Source: Halichoerus grypus
Lineage: Eukaryota > Chordata > Mammalia > Carnivora > Phocidae
Assembly: GCF_964656455.1 (NCBI RefSeq)
Contig: NC_135719.1
Coordinates: 134,973,284-135,037,283, forward strand
DNA length: 64,000 nucleotides
Reading direction: 5' to 3'
Below, in pieces: positions 36,501 to 47,650 of the stretch; position 1 is the stretch's first letter, and each line of letters begins with the position of its first letter. Both the position numbers and the translations under genes were made by a program. A model generated the notes under the pieces. It did no database searches, was not told the DNA's origin, and saw only the letters and a list, made by a program, of their open reading frames with translations.

Positions 36501-36764
36501 GAACATCTGATATATGTCTAAATTTCAAACCCGCCAAACATTTATCCCTGTCAATTATCTCACCAGTCATGATTAGAATGTCTCTCACTGTTGATATCCC
36601 ATGGATGTTGTAAAAATCTGCTAATGCATTACAAATATAATAAAATGCATTGAAATGTGATGTTGCAAATATTGCAAAATACACAGATTTTTTTCATGGA
36701 ATTGATGTTAGAGAACACATAGGGGTACATACAGAGAAATCATTGAAATACGTATTTTTGCTTT

Positions 36765-37209
36765 ATTTTTTTTAATTGAAGTATAGTTGGCACACAATGT
36801 TACATTAGTTTCAGGTGTACAACATAGTGATTTGACAAGTCTGCTCACCACGAGTGGAGCTACCATCTCTCACGATACAACACTATTACAGTATCATCAA
36901 CTATATTCCCTATGCTGTATCTTTTATCCCCGTGACTTATTCATTCCATAACCAGAAATCTGTATCTCCCACTCCCCTTCACCCCATTCCCTCTGGTAGC
37001 CATCAGTTTGTTGTCTGTATTTATGGGTCTGTTTCTGCTGTTTGCTTGTTTATTCATTTGTTTTGTTGCTTAGCTTTTATATATAAATGAAATCATATAG
37101 TATCTATTTTTCTCTGACTTATTTAACTTAGCATAATATACTCAAGGTCCACCCATGTTGTCACAAATGCATGATCTCATCCTTTTTTTGACTGGGTAGT
37201 ATTTTATTT

Positions 37210-37254
<45 letters not shown>

Positions 37255-37920
37255 ACATCTTTATCCATTCGTCTATTGATAGTCACTTGAGTTGCTTCTA
37301 TATCTTGGCATTAGTAAATAATGCTTCAATAAACATAGGGTGCATAAAGCTTTTCAAATTAGTGTTTTCATTTTCTTCGAGTAAATACCCAGCAGTGGGA
37401 TCATATCATATGGTATTTTTATTTTTAATTTTTGGGGGAACATCCATATAGTTTTCCACAGTGGCTGGACCAATTTACATCCCCACCAACAGTGCATAAG
37501 GGATTCTTTTCCTCCTCATCTTTGCCAACACTTGTTATTTCCTGTCTTTTTTATTCTAGTCATTCTGATAGGTATAAGGTGATATCTCATTTTGATTTTG
37601 ATTTGTATTCCCCTGGTGATTAGTGATGTTGAACATCTTTTCATGTATCTCTTGACCATCTGCATGTCTTCTTGTAAAAAGTGTCTATTCAGGTCCTCTG
37701 CCCATTTTTTTTTTTTTTTTTGCAATGGGATTGTTTGCTTTTTTGGCATTGAATTGTATAAATTATTTTTATATTTTGGATATTAACTCCTTATCAGATG
37801 TATCATTTGCAAATATCTTCTCCCAGCCTTTAAATTTTGTTGATGATTTTCTTAAGTGAAAAAACTCTATTGTTTGGTGTAGTCCCAATAGTTTATTTTT
37901 GTTTTTGTTTCCCTTGCCTG
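36765..37920 (-). mobile_element. L1 3' portion, minus strand (non-inverted half of an inverted L1)
   Basis: The plus strand starts with T-rich sequence and TTAATTGAAGTATAGTTGGC, then GTTTCAGGTGTACAACATAG: an L1MA/L1MB-type 3' UTR in antisense. ORF2 C-terminal landmarks follow (GTGGCTGGACCAATTTACAT, GTGATATCTCATTTTGATTT, GAACATCTTTTCATGTATCT). The reading ends at 37920 inside the codons for NYWDYTK. A (CA)20 tract sits inside the old coding sequence. At 37921 the strand flips (next entry). Confidence 0.85.
37214..37253 (+). repeat. (AC)20 microsatellite inside L1 ORF2
   Basis: Forty bases of pure AC precede the CATCTTTATCCATTCGTCTA block, the same place as the TA and GATA tracts of the two other L1 copies. 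Confidence 0.95.
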
Positions 37921-38450
37921 AGAAAGTAACAACTGATACCACAGAAATGCAAAGGAGTATAAGAGAATACTATGAAAAATTATTTGCCAACAAATTGGAC
38001 AACCTAGAATTAACAGATAAATTCCTAGAAACATACAATCTTCCAAAACTGAATCAGGAAGAAATAGAAAATCTGAACAGACCAATTACTGGTAACAAAA
38101 TTAAAATGGTAATTAAAAAAAACCAAAAAACTCCCAACAATGAAAAGTGCAGGACCAGATGAATTTGTAGCTGAATTCTACCAAACTTTTAAAGAATTAC
38201 TACCTATTCTACTCAAAATATTACAAAAATATAAGAGGTAGGAAAATTTCCAAGTTTATTCTATGAAGTCACTATTACCCTGAAACCTAAACCAGACAAA
38301 GACACTCCCAAAAGAAAAAGAAAGAGAGAGAGAGAAAAGAAAACTACAGGCTGATATCCCTGATGAACACTGTATGCAAAGAGCTTAACAAAATATTAGC
38401 AAACTGCAATCAATAATACATTAAAATATTAAAGGGAATGCCAGGCATCA
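37921..38450 (+). mobile_element. L1 ORF2 internal segment, plus strand (inverted half)
   Basis: The plus strand reads a diverged ORF2 directly: [20 protein letters not shown], then [20 protein letters not shown] and RPITGNKI, followed by the proline/asparagine region of the RT start, and later GCAGGACCAGATGAATTTGT, an ATTCTATGAAGTCACTATTA block and a CTGATATCCCTGATGAACAC block. It corresponds to roughly ORF2 residues 380-560. It adjoins the minus-strand L1 end-to-end without spacer. A GA-rich expansion near 38313-38340 interrupts it. Confidence 0.85.
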
Positions 38451-38479
38451 ACAAAAATGAAGGGGACTGATTTATTTTT

Positions 38480-40052
38480 CATAAAACAGGGGCAGGAATT
38501 GTTATCTTAGGTAAGAAACACTTTACTTGAAATATCATTAATGTTATTATTAATAACAGATGCCTTTAAATGAATTATTATAATATACCAAGCATAATAC
38601 TAAACATTTTTTGTAGATAACATACAATAAAAATGGTTATCTATGTGTAGTGATATTATGAATAATTTTTCTTGTATCACATTTTAGAATGAATATGAAT
38701 TATTTGGTTAAAAAAAGTTTCTACAGTCATTCTAACTAACAAGGGATACATGACACTTCTGAGTTGTAATTCATATTACCCTTTTCTCTGTGGCACAGCA
38801 CTGAATACCTGTTGTATTTTCAACCACAGATGGTATCATTCAGTGGTATTTAAAAGGACCTCTCTTCATAAATTCTGTAAAGTACATAAAGATCCTTTCA
38901 TAAGAGATATAGTTATGTGTTACCCTCTATGATGAGTGTGAATGCACACATTTGTTTTTGCTGGGAAACCAAACATTTTTCAAGGATGTGTGAATTCATA
39001 ATTTATTATGTGGATGAATGATGTTTGTACATTATATTCTTTTTCTTTCTAAAATTTACTGAAGGACAAAAAATAAATTCCAACTTTTAAATCATTTGTG
39101 AGAGCTAGAATATAAAATTATGGCATCTTTAAATGGTGCTTATTATATAGGGAAAAAAGAAAAATGGAAATGAAAATATATTGATGGGAAGTTTAATACA
39201 GTGATAAAATAATTTCCAACATGGAAGTTCTCCAGTCTTGGTGATGAAGAGGTTGGAGGATAGGGGTACAAAAAAAGACGACAAAAGCTAAGGAAAAAAA
39301 AAAAATCTTACTAGTAAAAAGGCATTGGAAATGAATTATAAAAAGAACTTCAGAATCAGATCATCAGTTTACCCACTGTTAAAATATGGAAATTATATTT
39401 CAACTAAAATAATTTACACTATAAACTAGACTCCTCTGGATCCTTAAGTATGTATTTGTGCCCCAAGAGACATTTAAATCTGTAATACTATAAGTAAGGA
39501 GACAGAAAATTGGGAGCCAGTAATTTATTTATTTTAGAATATGACTGGAGAAATAAAAAGGAATGATTAAAATATAACATATACCTATAAGAAGTGTTTC
39601 ATGTCATTATTCCGTAGAAGTGCTGTTTCATTAAAAAGCTCATCTATTGATAATAGTAGGGAAAAAAGGTCAATTTAACACAATAAATCCTAGAAATAGA
39701 TACATAGCAGAAAACATATTTTTGGTATATTTTATTTATAAAATTTTATGTAATCTATATAAATATAAGTATAATTATATGTATTATTAATAATATGTAC
39801 ATTTTATAAAGATAAATTAACATATGTAAATACATATGTGTACATTATGTGTCTATATGTATGCAAATACATGTATATGTATGTACATGTATATATGCAT
39901 ATTTGATATTTATAGTAATAATTTAAATATAGCACTGCTAAATATAATATGAGCATGTCCTAATTTTAAAAAGATGTAAAATGTCCTGAATTCTGTTTTC
40001 AACTTAAATAGCTCATTCTCAGGGAGAAGTTCCATGAACATTCAATTACAAG
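38480..40052. other. AT-rich non-coding stretch
   Basis: No gene. About 39775-39905 is an alternating purine-pyrimidine run made of ATGTAT/ACATAT units. No transposon recognised. Confidence 0.55.
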
Positions 40053-40071
40053 CTTGCTTTGTCATTCTTTT

Positions 40072-40265
40072 TTTTTTTTTTAAGATTTTATTTATTTGAC
40101 AGAGAGAGACACAGTGAGAGAGGGAACACAAGCAGGGAAAGTGGGAGAGGGAGAAGCAGGCTTCCCGGCAAGCAGGGAGCCCGATGTGGGGCTCGATCCC
40201 AGGACTCTGGGATCATGTCCTGAGCCAAAGGCAGATGCTTAACGACTGAGCCACCCAGGTGCCCC
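40072..40265 (-). mobile_element. CAN-SINE, minus strand, with TSD
   Basis: Plus-strand poly-T, AAGATTTTATTTATTTGACA, GA-rich body, CTCGATCCCAGGACTCTGGG, and the head complement GAGCCACCCAGGTGCCCC. TSD CTTGCTTTGTCATTCTTTT (40053-40071) and CTTGCCTTGTTATTCTTTA (40266-40284), three differences over 19 bases. Confidence 0.94.
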
Positions 40266-40284
40266 CTTGCCTTGTTATTCTTTA

Positions 40285-40497
40285 CCAACTCACCTCACTT
40301 GATTTTCTTCAAAGTTCTGGTCACCATCTAAAAGGGTTTTTTCTTCACTTATTGGTTGACTTGCTTATTTTCTGTCTATCTCCAACTAAATGTGAGCTTC
40401 CTCAGAAGGTTTTTCCTCAGCAAATCATCAGCTCCCAGGATAGGACTGGGATCATAGTGGATGCTTTATGAATGTTTGTTGAATGAATAAATAATCA
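40285..40497 (+). repeat. L2 LINE 3' end
   Basis: The pattern AATGTGAGCTTCCTCAGAAG, GGACTGGGATCATAGTGGAT and TGAATGTTTGTTGAATGAAT is the conserved L2 3' terminus. Confidence 0.75.
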
Positions 40498-41420
40498 GAT
40501 TGAATATCAATGTATAAGCTATCATTTGCAAGCCTATATTTCCTGCCATTTTTTAAATACTTAAGGCATATTTAAGAAATCCTTAATTACTCAACACTTT
40601 TATCATTAGAGAAAATATTAATGTGAATATTGTGCTACTTGAATTATTTCCCACCCCACCATAAGGGATGAGTTGGTATTGTGTCCCATTCATTTTAAGC
40701 ATTTAAGGAAGAGAAGAGTTTCGAATAGATCCATTCAAAAGCTTAATATGTGTCCTTTGCAGCATGGGGACAATGGACCAAGAAATTTAAAAGGTGAGAG
40801 GCTAGCTGAAGGCTGGCTGTGGTAATAAGGAGTGGACTGTGGTTTAGGAGGTAACTGAACGCTTAAATGATAATCTGCCAAAGGTCCTGTTTGGATTATA
40901 CCTGAAATGGTGTTTTCAAGGAAGATCATTCATGGTTGTAAAGCTTACAAAGAGTGAAGGAGTAGAGTCTGGGTCTGTAGAAGGTGAGATGAGAGAGGTG
41001 GCTATATCCAAATAATGTAGGGATATGCAAATTTTTACACTGACCATTGGAGGATTTTGAGCAGATGAGTAACATGATCCAACTTGTTAGAAATAGATCA
41101 CACTTGTTCTATGCTGAGAACAGGAAAATAAGAAAGGGAGTGGAAGGAGAAGACTAATATAATAACTAGTTCAGAAGACACTTATGGTATCTTGTCCAGA
41201 GTGGTAACCACCACCATAGTGTTTCACCTGGATTATTACAGATATTTCCTGCTCCCTTCAGTTGTCCTTCCTGTATCCCTCTCTTAAACCAAAGAGGTTG
41301 GATAGAAATGAAAAACAAGAGAGAGAGTGAAGAAGCCAGTCATAGAGTTCTAGCCTAAGCAGAACCACATTGCCGTAGGTAGCCAGCCCAAAGCAGAACC
41401 ACACTGGGAGCAGGAAAGAG
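40498..41420. other. Non-coding stretch with possible ancient repeat
   Basis: No gene. At about 40960-41180 the order ATTTTTACACTGACCATTGG, AGGATTTTGAGCAGATGAGT and AACATGATCCAACTTGTTAG resembles a widespread old mammalian repeat that I cannot name. Similar old material appears at 55470-56140. Confidence 0.4.
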
Positions 41421-41424
41421 CTTC

Positions 41425-41450
41425 AATTTATTTATTTTTTAAAAAAAGAT

Positions 41451-41493
<43 letters not shown>

Positions 41494-41630
41494 TTTGAGA
41501 GAGAGAGAGAGAAATACAAGGAGCAGATGGAGAGGGGACAAACAGACTCCTCACTGAGCGCAAAGCCCAACGCCGGGCTCGATCCCATGACCCTGAGATC
41601 ATGACCTAAGCAGAAACTAAGAGTCCGTGG
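41425..41630 (-). mobile_element. CAN-SINE, minus strand, 5'-truncated, with expanded tail
   Basis: The plus strand has a TTTATTTA run, a GA run, CTCGATCCCATGACCCTGAG and TCATGACCTAAGCAGAAACT, then ends at GAGTCCGTGGC. The last 30 or so bases (A-box and head) are missing and replaced by a CT-rich stretch. The tail has grown to an (ATTT)n/(GA)n compound microsatellite at 41450-41512. Confidence 0.88.
41450..41512 (+). repeat. (ATTT)n(GA)n compound microsatellite
   Basis: About 12 tetranucleotide units followed by eight GA units. It derives from the SINE tail and the GA-rich body. Confidence 0.93.
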
Positions 41631-41735
41631 CTTCTTTTTTTCTTTCTTTCTTTTTTTTCCACCCATTCTAACAGATTGGCTAAATGGGAGGGTGTATGTG
41701 TGTGGTGCTGTTTTTCTTTAAAAAATGCTACTAAT

Positions 41736-41931
41736 GGGGCGCCTGGGTGGCTCAGTCGTTAAGCGTCTGCCTTCGGCTCAGGTCGTGATCCCAGGGTCCT
41801 GGGATCGAGCCCCACATCGGGCTCCCTGCACCGCGGGGAAGCCCGCTTCTCCCTCCCCTACTCCCCCTGCTTGTGTTCCCTCTCTCGCTATGTCTCTCTC
41901 TGTCAAATAAATAAATAAAAATCTTAAAAAA
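41736..41931 (+). mobile_element. Young CAN-SINE with perfect 16-bp TSD
   Basis: Head GGGGCGCCTGGGTGGCTCAG, intact A- and B-boxes, CT-rich body and AAATAAATAAATAAAAATCT tail. The TSD AAAAAATGCTACTAAT is identical at 41720-41735 and 41932-41947. It stands 105 bases from an opposite-orientation SINE. Confidence 0.97.
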
Positions 41932-41947
41932 AAAAAATGCTACTAAT

Positions 41948-42435
41948 TATACAGAGAATTAAAAGTTCCAGGAAGTTCTGTAGTAATGAAACCTTGTTTT
42001 TCTCCGTAATACTAGAAATCTGAATATAAGTCCCTAGAAAATATTAGATAAATAGAATGAAATGAGTAAAATCTGTTGAACCAGGTGAAGGACATGGGAT
42101 TGCCCTCCAAGTTTTGCCAATTCTTATCTGGTCACATATTTTAGATCTAAGTTTCTCTTCTCTGTAAATGGCAGTTCATATTTACATTACAAGTATTTTT
42201 GAAAGAACATAGAATAAAATATATATAAACTGCCCAGTTCAGTAACTGAAAATGAAGTAGATGAATAATAAACATTATTCATTTAATAATAAATATGAAA
42301 AAATCATTGCTTTTTTTTTTCTTTTCTATTTGGACCTCAGATACAATTGTTTGAAATAATTATACTCTCATTTCATGGAAAATTATCATCATTGGTTTGT
42401 GCAAGGCCCATCTCCTGACTGATTGAACGTTTTAT
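41948..42435. other. Non-coding stretch, nothing recognised
   Basis: AT-rich, no gene or repeat recognised. Confidence 0.5.
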
Positions 42436-42439
42436 TTCC

Positions 42440-43800
42440 CTTTAACTGCATTATTTCCTACTATCTTTCAATATTTACTTTTCAAAAGTATTTTATATGT
42501 ATTATTTTGTTGGTATATGCTTTTATAAAGTGTCTATTGTTGTTTGAGGCTACGTATGATTTTAATTTACACATATGGTATTACATTAGAGATTGCATCT
42601 CTTCCTTATTTTGTTTCTCTGTAGTGTTTCCTTCTTTAGATCCATCCATGTCATTTTACGGGGACTATGTGGTTCTTTGTTTCATTATCTTCTATAGTAT
42701 GCATCTACCACAATTTATTAATAGGCATCCCTGATAATAGACATTACGTTACTTCCAACACTCCATCCCCCCAAAATAAAGCAGTGGTTAACATGTACGC
42801 ACACATCCCCCAAAGAACCTACGTAAGCATTTCTTTGGGATATATGCCCAGGTATAAAGAAATATTTACACTGACCTAATGTTGTTATTCCATACCTGTC
42901 TGGAATGACTGCAGCCACCAACAATGCAGAAGGCAGAAGTGTTTTTATATCCTAATAACCCCATCAACTTGACTTATTCAGCTTTCTGCAATTTGCCAGC
43001 TTCAGAAAGTGATATCTTCTTGTTATTATAATTTATACTTTTCTGTTTACTAATGTGATTTAGAATTCACTGCTGTCTTGATGGTTTCAGTATTGTAAGT
43101 GGCTTTAATATAAATTAACATATATTAATATGAATAAATAATTATATTAATTAATATAAGTATAAAATTGCTTTTATCCTTTGGAATATTAGTCTTTTTT
43201 GTCGTTGTTGATAATTTTTGGGAGTCCTTTGTATATTGTATATAGCCAGCCCTTAATGGTTTTTGATATTGCAAATGTTCCTCCCATTGGCCAAGAGGAG
43301 ACTATATGCAATAATGGTAAAGAACATGGACTCCTTATTTAACTATCCATAAGATCTTGAACAAGTTACTTTATCTCTTTAGTTGTTATTGTGCTTGATT
43401 CATCAGCAAAATGGGCATAATAAAAGAAAAGTTTCTTGGCACACAGTAAGCACTATAGATATTAGCTCTTTTCATGGTTCTTCCCTCTATTTATGGCGTC
43501 TTTTGTTTGGAGAAATCCTTTATTTGGAACTGTAATTGAATTCCCTATAGTTCAATGTTTTGTAGTTTTACTCAGAAAGTCCTTCCCCACTCTTATATCA
43601 CAAAGGTGTTATACTACATTCTATTCTATTAAATTTATCATTTGACCCTTCACTTGTGAACCTTTAATCTGTCAGATCTATCAGGATTTCACCACTGAAT
43701 GTATTATTACATGAGGATCTGGTTTTCTTTTTCTTCAGGCTGAGCCCGTTTTGACAATCTCAACTGCTAATCCCCATTGATTTGTGGGGCTGTTTGACAA
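42440..43800 (-). mobile_element. Ancient L1/HAL1-like 3' portion, minus strand, split by a MIR
   Basis: The plus strand shows GATCCATCCATGTCATTTTA, GCATCTACCACAATTTATTA, TTTGGGATATATGCCCAGGT, ACTGCAGCCACCAACAATGC and, after the MIR, AGTCCTTCCCCACTCTTATA and CAGGATTTCACCACTGAATG. These are decayed antisense landmarks of L1-type ORF2. The MIR-like block at 43310-43475 interrupts it, which would be unusual for a MIR, so one of the two assignments may be off. Confidence 0.6.
43310..43475 (+). repeat. MIR SINE
   Basis: Order GTAAAGAACATGGACTCCTT, TTGAACAAGTTACTTTATCT, TCATCAGCAAAATGGGCATA and TTCTTGGCACACAGTAAGCA follows the full MIR layout, moderately diverged. Confidence 0.78.
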
Positions 43801-44100
43801 TTCATCTTTTGAAAATGTAACAAAAACAAACAAAAACTGTAAACTCAGAGTAGAACAATCGCTTTTATGTTAGTGTTGAAATGGAAAATAAAACTTGGAA
43901 TAATCAGGGAGGAGCCTTTGGGTTTATGATCCAAGCCTCTCTGAGAAATTAAGGATTTTATGATCTGCATTTTCTGATTATTTGATTTTAAATAATCATT
44001 TGACCCCAATAAAGTAATCTTGTCTCTTTTCAAAGAAGATTTGATTAAATGCCAAATAAGTGGATGCATTTGGTTGTACAATTGCTATTGAGAAGACAAT

Positions 44101-44290
44101 TTTTTTTTAAATTTTTTAAAAGATTTTATTTATTTATTCGAGAGAACACCAGCGGGGAGAGGGGCAGAGGGAGAGGGACAAGCAGAGTCCCTGCTGGGCA
44201 GGGTGCCTGAAGGGGGTCAGATCATAGGACCTGGGGTCATGACCTGAGGTGAAGTCAGATACTCAACTGGCTGAGCCACCGAGGTGCCCC
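44101..44290 (-). mobile_element. Older CAN-SINE, minus strand
   Basis: Plus strand: T-run, AAAAGATTTTATTTATTTAT, GA-rich body, GATCATAGGACCTGGGGTCA and the head complement GAGCCACCGAGGTGCCCC. Short TSD GACAAT at 44095-44100 and 44291-44296, with further T-rich similarity. The body is more diverged than in other copies. Confidence 0.88.
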
Positions 44291-44484
44291 GACAATGCTT
44301 TATTTTTTAAGATTTCTTTGCCTTCTTTTCATATCTCACCCCAATATAATCTGATTCATTTATTAGTGGACATTAATGGGATTTTATTTTATCAAGGAAA
44401 GATGAAGGTCTCATTCACAATCACTAATTATCATTTCATGAGTGGAGGTAGACGAGAGAAAGAAATAGAGTGGCTATGAGTTAA

Positions 44485-44670
44485 GAGTATGGGTTTTGAA
44501 ACAGAAGACTTTGGGGTGTGAATCTCAGCTCAATGATTCTTAATATGCTTATTCACTTTGATACTCAGTTTTTTCATCTCTACTGCTGACGTGTTGTGTC
44601 ATTTAAATGAAAGAATATATCTCTCAAGTCTCTTACCAAATGTTTGGTAATAGTCAATATATGTTAACCC
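44485..44670 (+). repeat. MIR SINE
   Basis: GAGTATGGGTTTTGAAACAG, TGTGAATCTCAGCTCAATGA and ACTCAGTTTTTTCATCTCTA in MIR order; the tail is decayed. Confidence 0.68.
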
Positions 44671-45559
44671 CACCTCTTTTTCTTTCCTAACTATATATCA
44701 GAAAGTCAATTTACAATTAAAACTGCAATTTATTTTATAAAAATGAAGTTTTAACTGCCTACCACTCTGTGTTTTACAGACTTGCACATTTATATTTTTA
44801 AATCATTAAGTAAGAATGGGAAAATTTGATTAACATGAAGACTTCAAATGTCTGCTTCTAATGGGAGGCCAATTGAATCCAAGAACAGAAACCCTTGAAT
44901 TATGTATTGAATATCAGACAAGCATTCACGCATTGCCTTCTTTGGTGCCAGGTAATTAAAATGTGTAATTTGATCTTAATTAAATTACAGACTACCCAGA
45001 GGCCTTGATCAATGACCTTATGGCTTCCTCCACTCTATGTAAAGAAAAAAAAATAGACTTTAGAAATCTAACTACTTAATTCTCCTTCCTCTTCCCCTAC
45101 TCCATCCCACCCCAGGAGACATATACTTCTTTTGAGTACAGTGTCAACATACATCAAATGTACCAATTACAATCAGAGCACCTCTCAACTGCCAGGCATG
45201 TTTTTTATTTTTAACCTGGCAGCAGGGACAGCATCAGTTATGTAATTCCTGTGCATCTCCAAGTCCCCACCAGCGTTGAGCTTGATCTTCAAAACCCTCC
45301 CCAGGTACTGCTCTTTTTCTTTTGGCTTTTGTCTATTCTTACCCCTTTTTGCCTTCCCTCCTCTGGTTTTTGTTGCTTTTTATTTTGGTTGGAGTGTTTC
45401 CGATCAGCATGAGAACTATCCTGGAGCTTTTCTATCTTGCAGAGTTAGTTAATGAGATTGTTGCGGACTTTAGATTCTAATAGAGAGTTCTTCAATTTAT
45501 TGGGTGAAGTTAAAGTCAAAATCAAGAGAATTTATATTTTTGTTGAAGCTTCATGACTC

Positions 45560-45700
45560 AGTTAACAAAGCAATGAACTTAGAGTCCAACACCTGGAATT
45601 GAAAGTAACTCTACAGACTATTAATTGTATGATTATGTATTTCTCAGACTCCTCATCAATAAAGTGAGGGTGCCTGACTGCCCTACAAGATACATATAAA
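45560..45700 (+). repeat. MIR-like fragment
   Basis: AATGAACTTAGAGTCCAACA, ACTATTAATTGTATGATTAT and AGACTCCTCATCAATAAAGT follow the MIR pattern but are strongly diverged. Confidence 0.5.
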
Positions 45701-46734
45701 AACTAAACTAAAAGCATACATATAGGAAAAGGAATAGCCCATTTATTTTATTTGGAATGACAATGAAACATAGCACTGAATTCTTGCCATTTTAGAAATC
45801 GGTTTCACATGTACTTGCTCATTAAATCTTTCTTCTAACTATCCATAACTGTGTAATAATTTTGATAACATAAAATACTGTTTTTTGCTCCCTCTTTATC
45901 ATTATTCTTTAGTAAGCCACATCTTTTAAATTGAATTTGGGTTTAGATTTTTAATTAGGATTAGTGCAAGTGTACGTTTTCTGAGTTGTTGCAAGGTAAA
46001 ATGGTATGTTTATATTTCCATAATGTCAGAATAAGATAAAAAAATTAAGCCATTTTAAGTAAAAAATTTTAAATTATATAAATGAGTAATTATATTTGCA
46101 TAGGTAAATAATAAATTAGTAAGCAATATAGGTATGAAAATAAGTTAATTATTTTCATGTTTATACTCTTAGACTAAAGAATGTAGAGTCAAGTGCTTTT
46201 AATTAAAATACATGAGAGGTTGTTTTCCTCTTTTTAATCTAAAAAAAGAAATATGTTTCAATGTTGATGTTTTTTCAAAATGATCAAATATTTATTCAAA
46301 ACCATCAGTTTTGCATTATTTTAAAATCTTATTTAATTATAGGCTATAATTATCTTTTTAGAATATTGATTTTGATCTTTGTGTCTCTTTACATTGGTTA
46401 TGGACAGTGTTTCTCTGTCAAATATAGGGTTTCTGGCCATAGCTACTGGTTGATATGCATCCAATACTTTGTATCAATTCTAACATTTGCATTTTGAACA
46501 CATTACACAGTTACTAAAATAGCAATGCCATGTTTTATTTCTCTGAATTTTGTATTTATCATTTTTTTTGAAATTTGTTATGTATTACATATAAATGGAT
46601 TTGGATTGGATTTAATTTCACATTTTTTACTATAGTTCTTTAACATCAACTTTATTTTAGACTTCAAGAAATTCACAAAAATAAATTAGGTACACATACA
46701 GATACAAATTCATAGTCCTTGTCTAACTTAAGAC

Positions 46735-47142
46735 ACACAAATTAGGGTAAGTTAAGGATGTATATTATAATTTCTAGAATAACCACTAAAAATTATAATA
46801 GTATAACTAGAAATCTAATAGAGTAATTAATATGAAATACAAAAAAATATTTAGCAATCCAAAGAAGGTAAGAATGTAGAACAAATGAAAAATAAGATGA
46901 AACAAAAGGAACACCAATGGCAAGTTAGAAGACCTAAATAAACTGTGTTCCTAATTATTCAGGAATTTTACCATTTTTTTAATTGCCAAAATGGAATTTA
47001 CAAAAAAGGGGGGGAGACAAACGTCATGCTATCTACAAGGGATACACTTTAGATACATAGATAAAAAAGGACTAGAAATAAAAGAATGGAAAAAGATATA
47101 GAATGCAAACAGCAGTATGCTTAAGAAAGTAGGACAACTATA
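46735..47142 (+). mobile_element. Old L1 fragment, plus strand (ORF2 5' region)
   Basis: The order GTTAAGGATGTATATTATAA, AGAATAACCACTAAAAATTA, a CATGCTATCTACAAGGGATACA block (compare the LQETHF codons) and GAATGGAAAAAGATATAGAA followed by ATGCAAAC (the WKKIY-NAN codons) is the L1 inter-ORF and endonuclease region. It ends abruptly at the poly-T of the next L1, which lies in opposite orientation. Confidence 0.72.
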
Positions 47143-47583
47143 TTTTTTTTTCTTCCAAGATTTTATTTAAATTGAAGTTGGTTAACATATACGTAGTATT
47201 GGTTTCAGGAATATAATTTAGTAATTCATCATTTACATAATACACCCCATGCTCATCATAACAAGTGCCTTCTTTAATGTCCTTGACCCATTTCGCCTGT
47301 CCTGCCCCATACCTCTCCTCCAGCAACCCTGTTTGTTCTCTATAGTTAAGAGTTTCTTATGGTTTGCCTCTCTCTCTGTTTTTATCTTATCTTATTTTTC
47401 CTTCCCTTCCCCTATTTTCATCTGTTTTGTTTCTTAAATTCCACATGAGTGAAATCATACGGTATTTGTCTTTCTCTGACTGACTTTATTTCACTTAACA
47501 TAGTACACTCTAGTTCTATAAATGTCATTGCAAATGGCAAGATTTCATTCTTTCTGATGGCTGAGTAATATTCCATAGAATGA

Positions 47584-47638
<55 letters not shown>

Positions 47639-47650
47639 CATAGATAGATA
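47584..47650 (+). repeat. (GATA)n microsatellite inside L1 ORF2
   Basis: About 14 tetranucleotide units, then an imperfect end with one CATA. In minus-strand reading it gives a repeated YLSI peptide. Confidence 0.95.

Larger units (their letters stand above)
31947..36760. other. AT-rich non-coding stretch with old repeats
   Basis: No gene. It holds an L2 fragment, a MIR and an (ATT)n run, listed separately. The open frame at 34327-34608 and its minus-strand neighbour at 34503-34817 have no recognisable domain. Confidence 0.5.
44300..46730. other. AT-rich non-coding stretch with MIR relics
   Basis: No gene. MIR fragments are listed separately. The 78-codon open frame at 46261-46497 is hydrophobic and AT-driven, with no evidence of coding. 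Confidence 0.5.
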
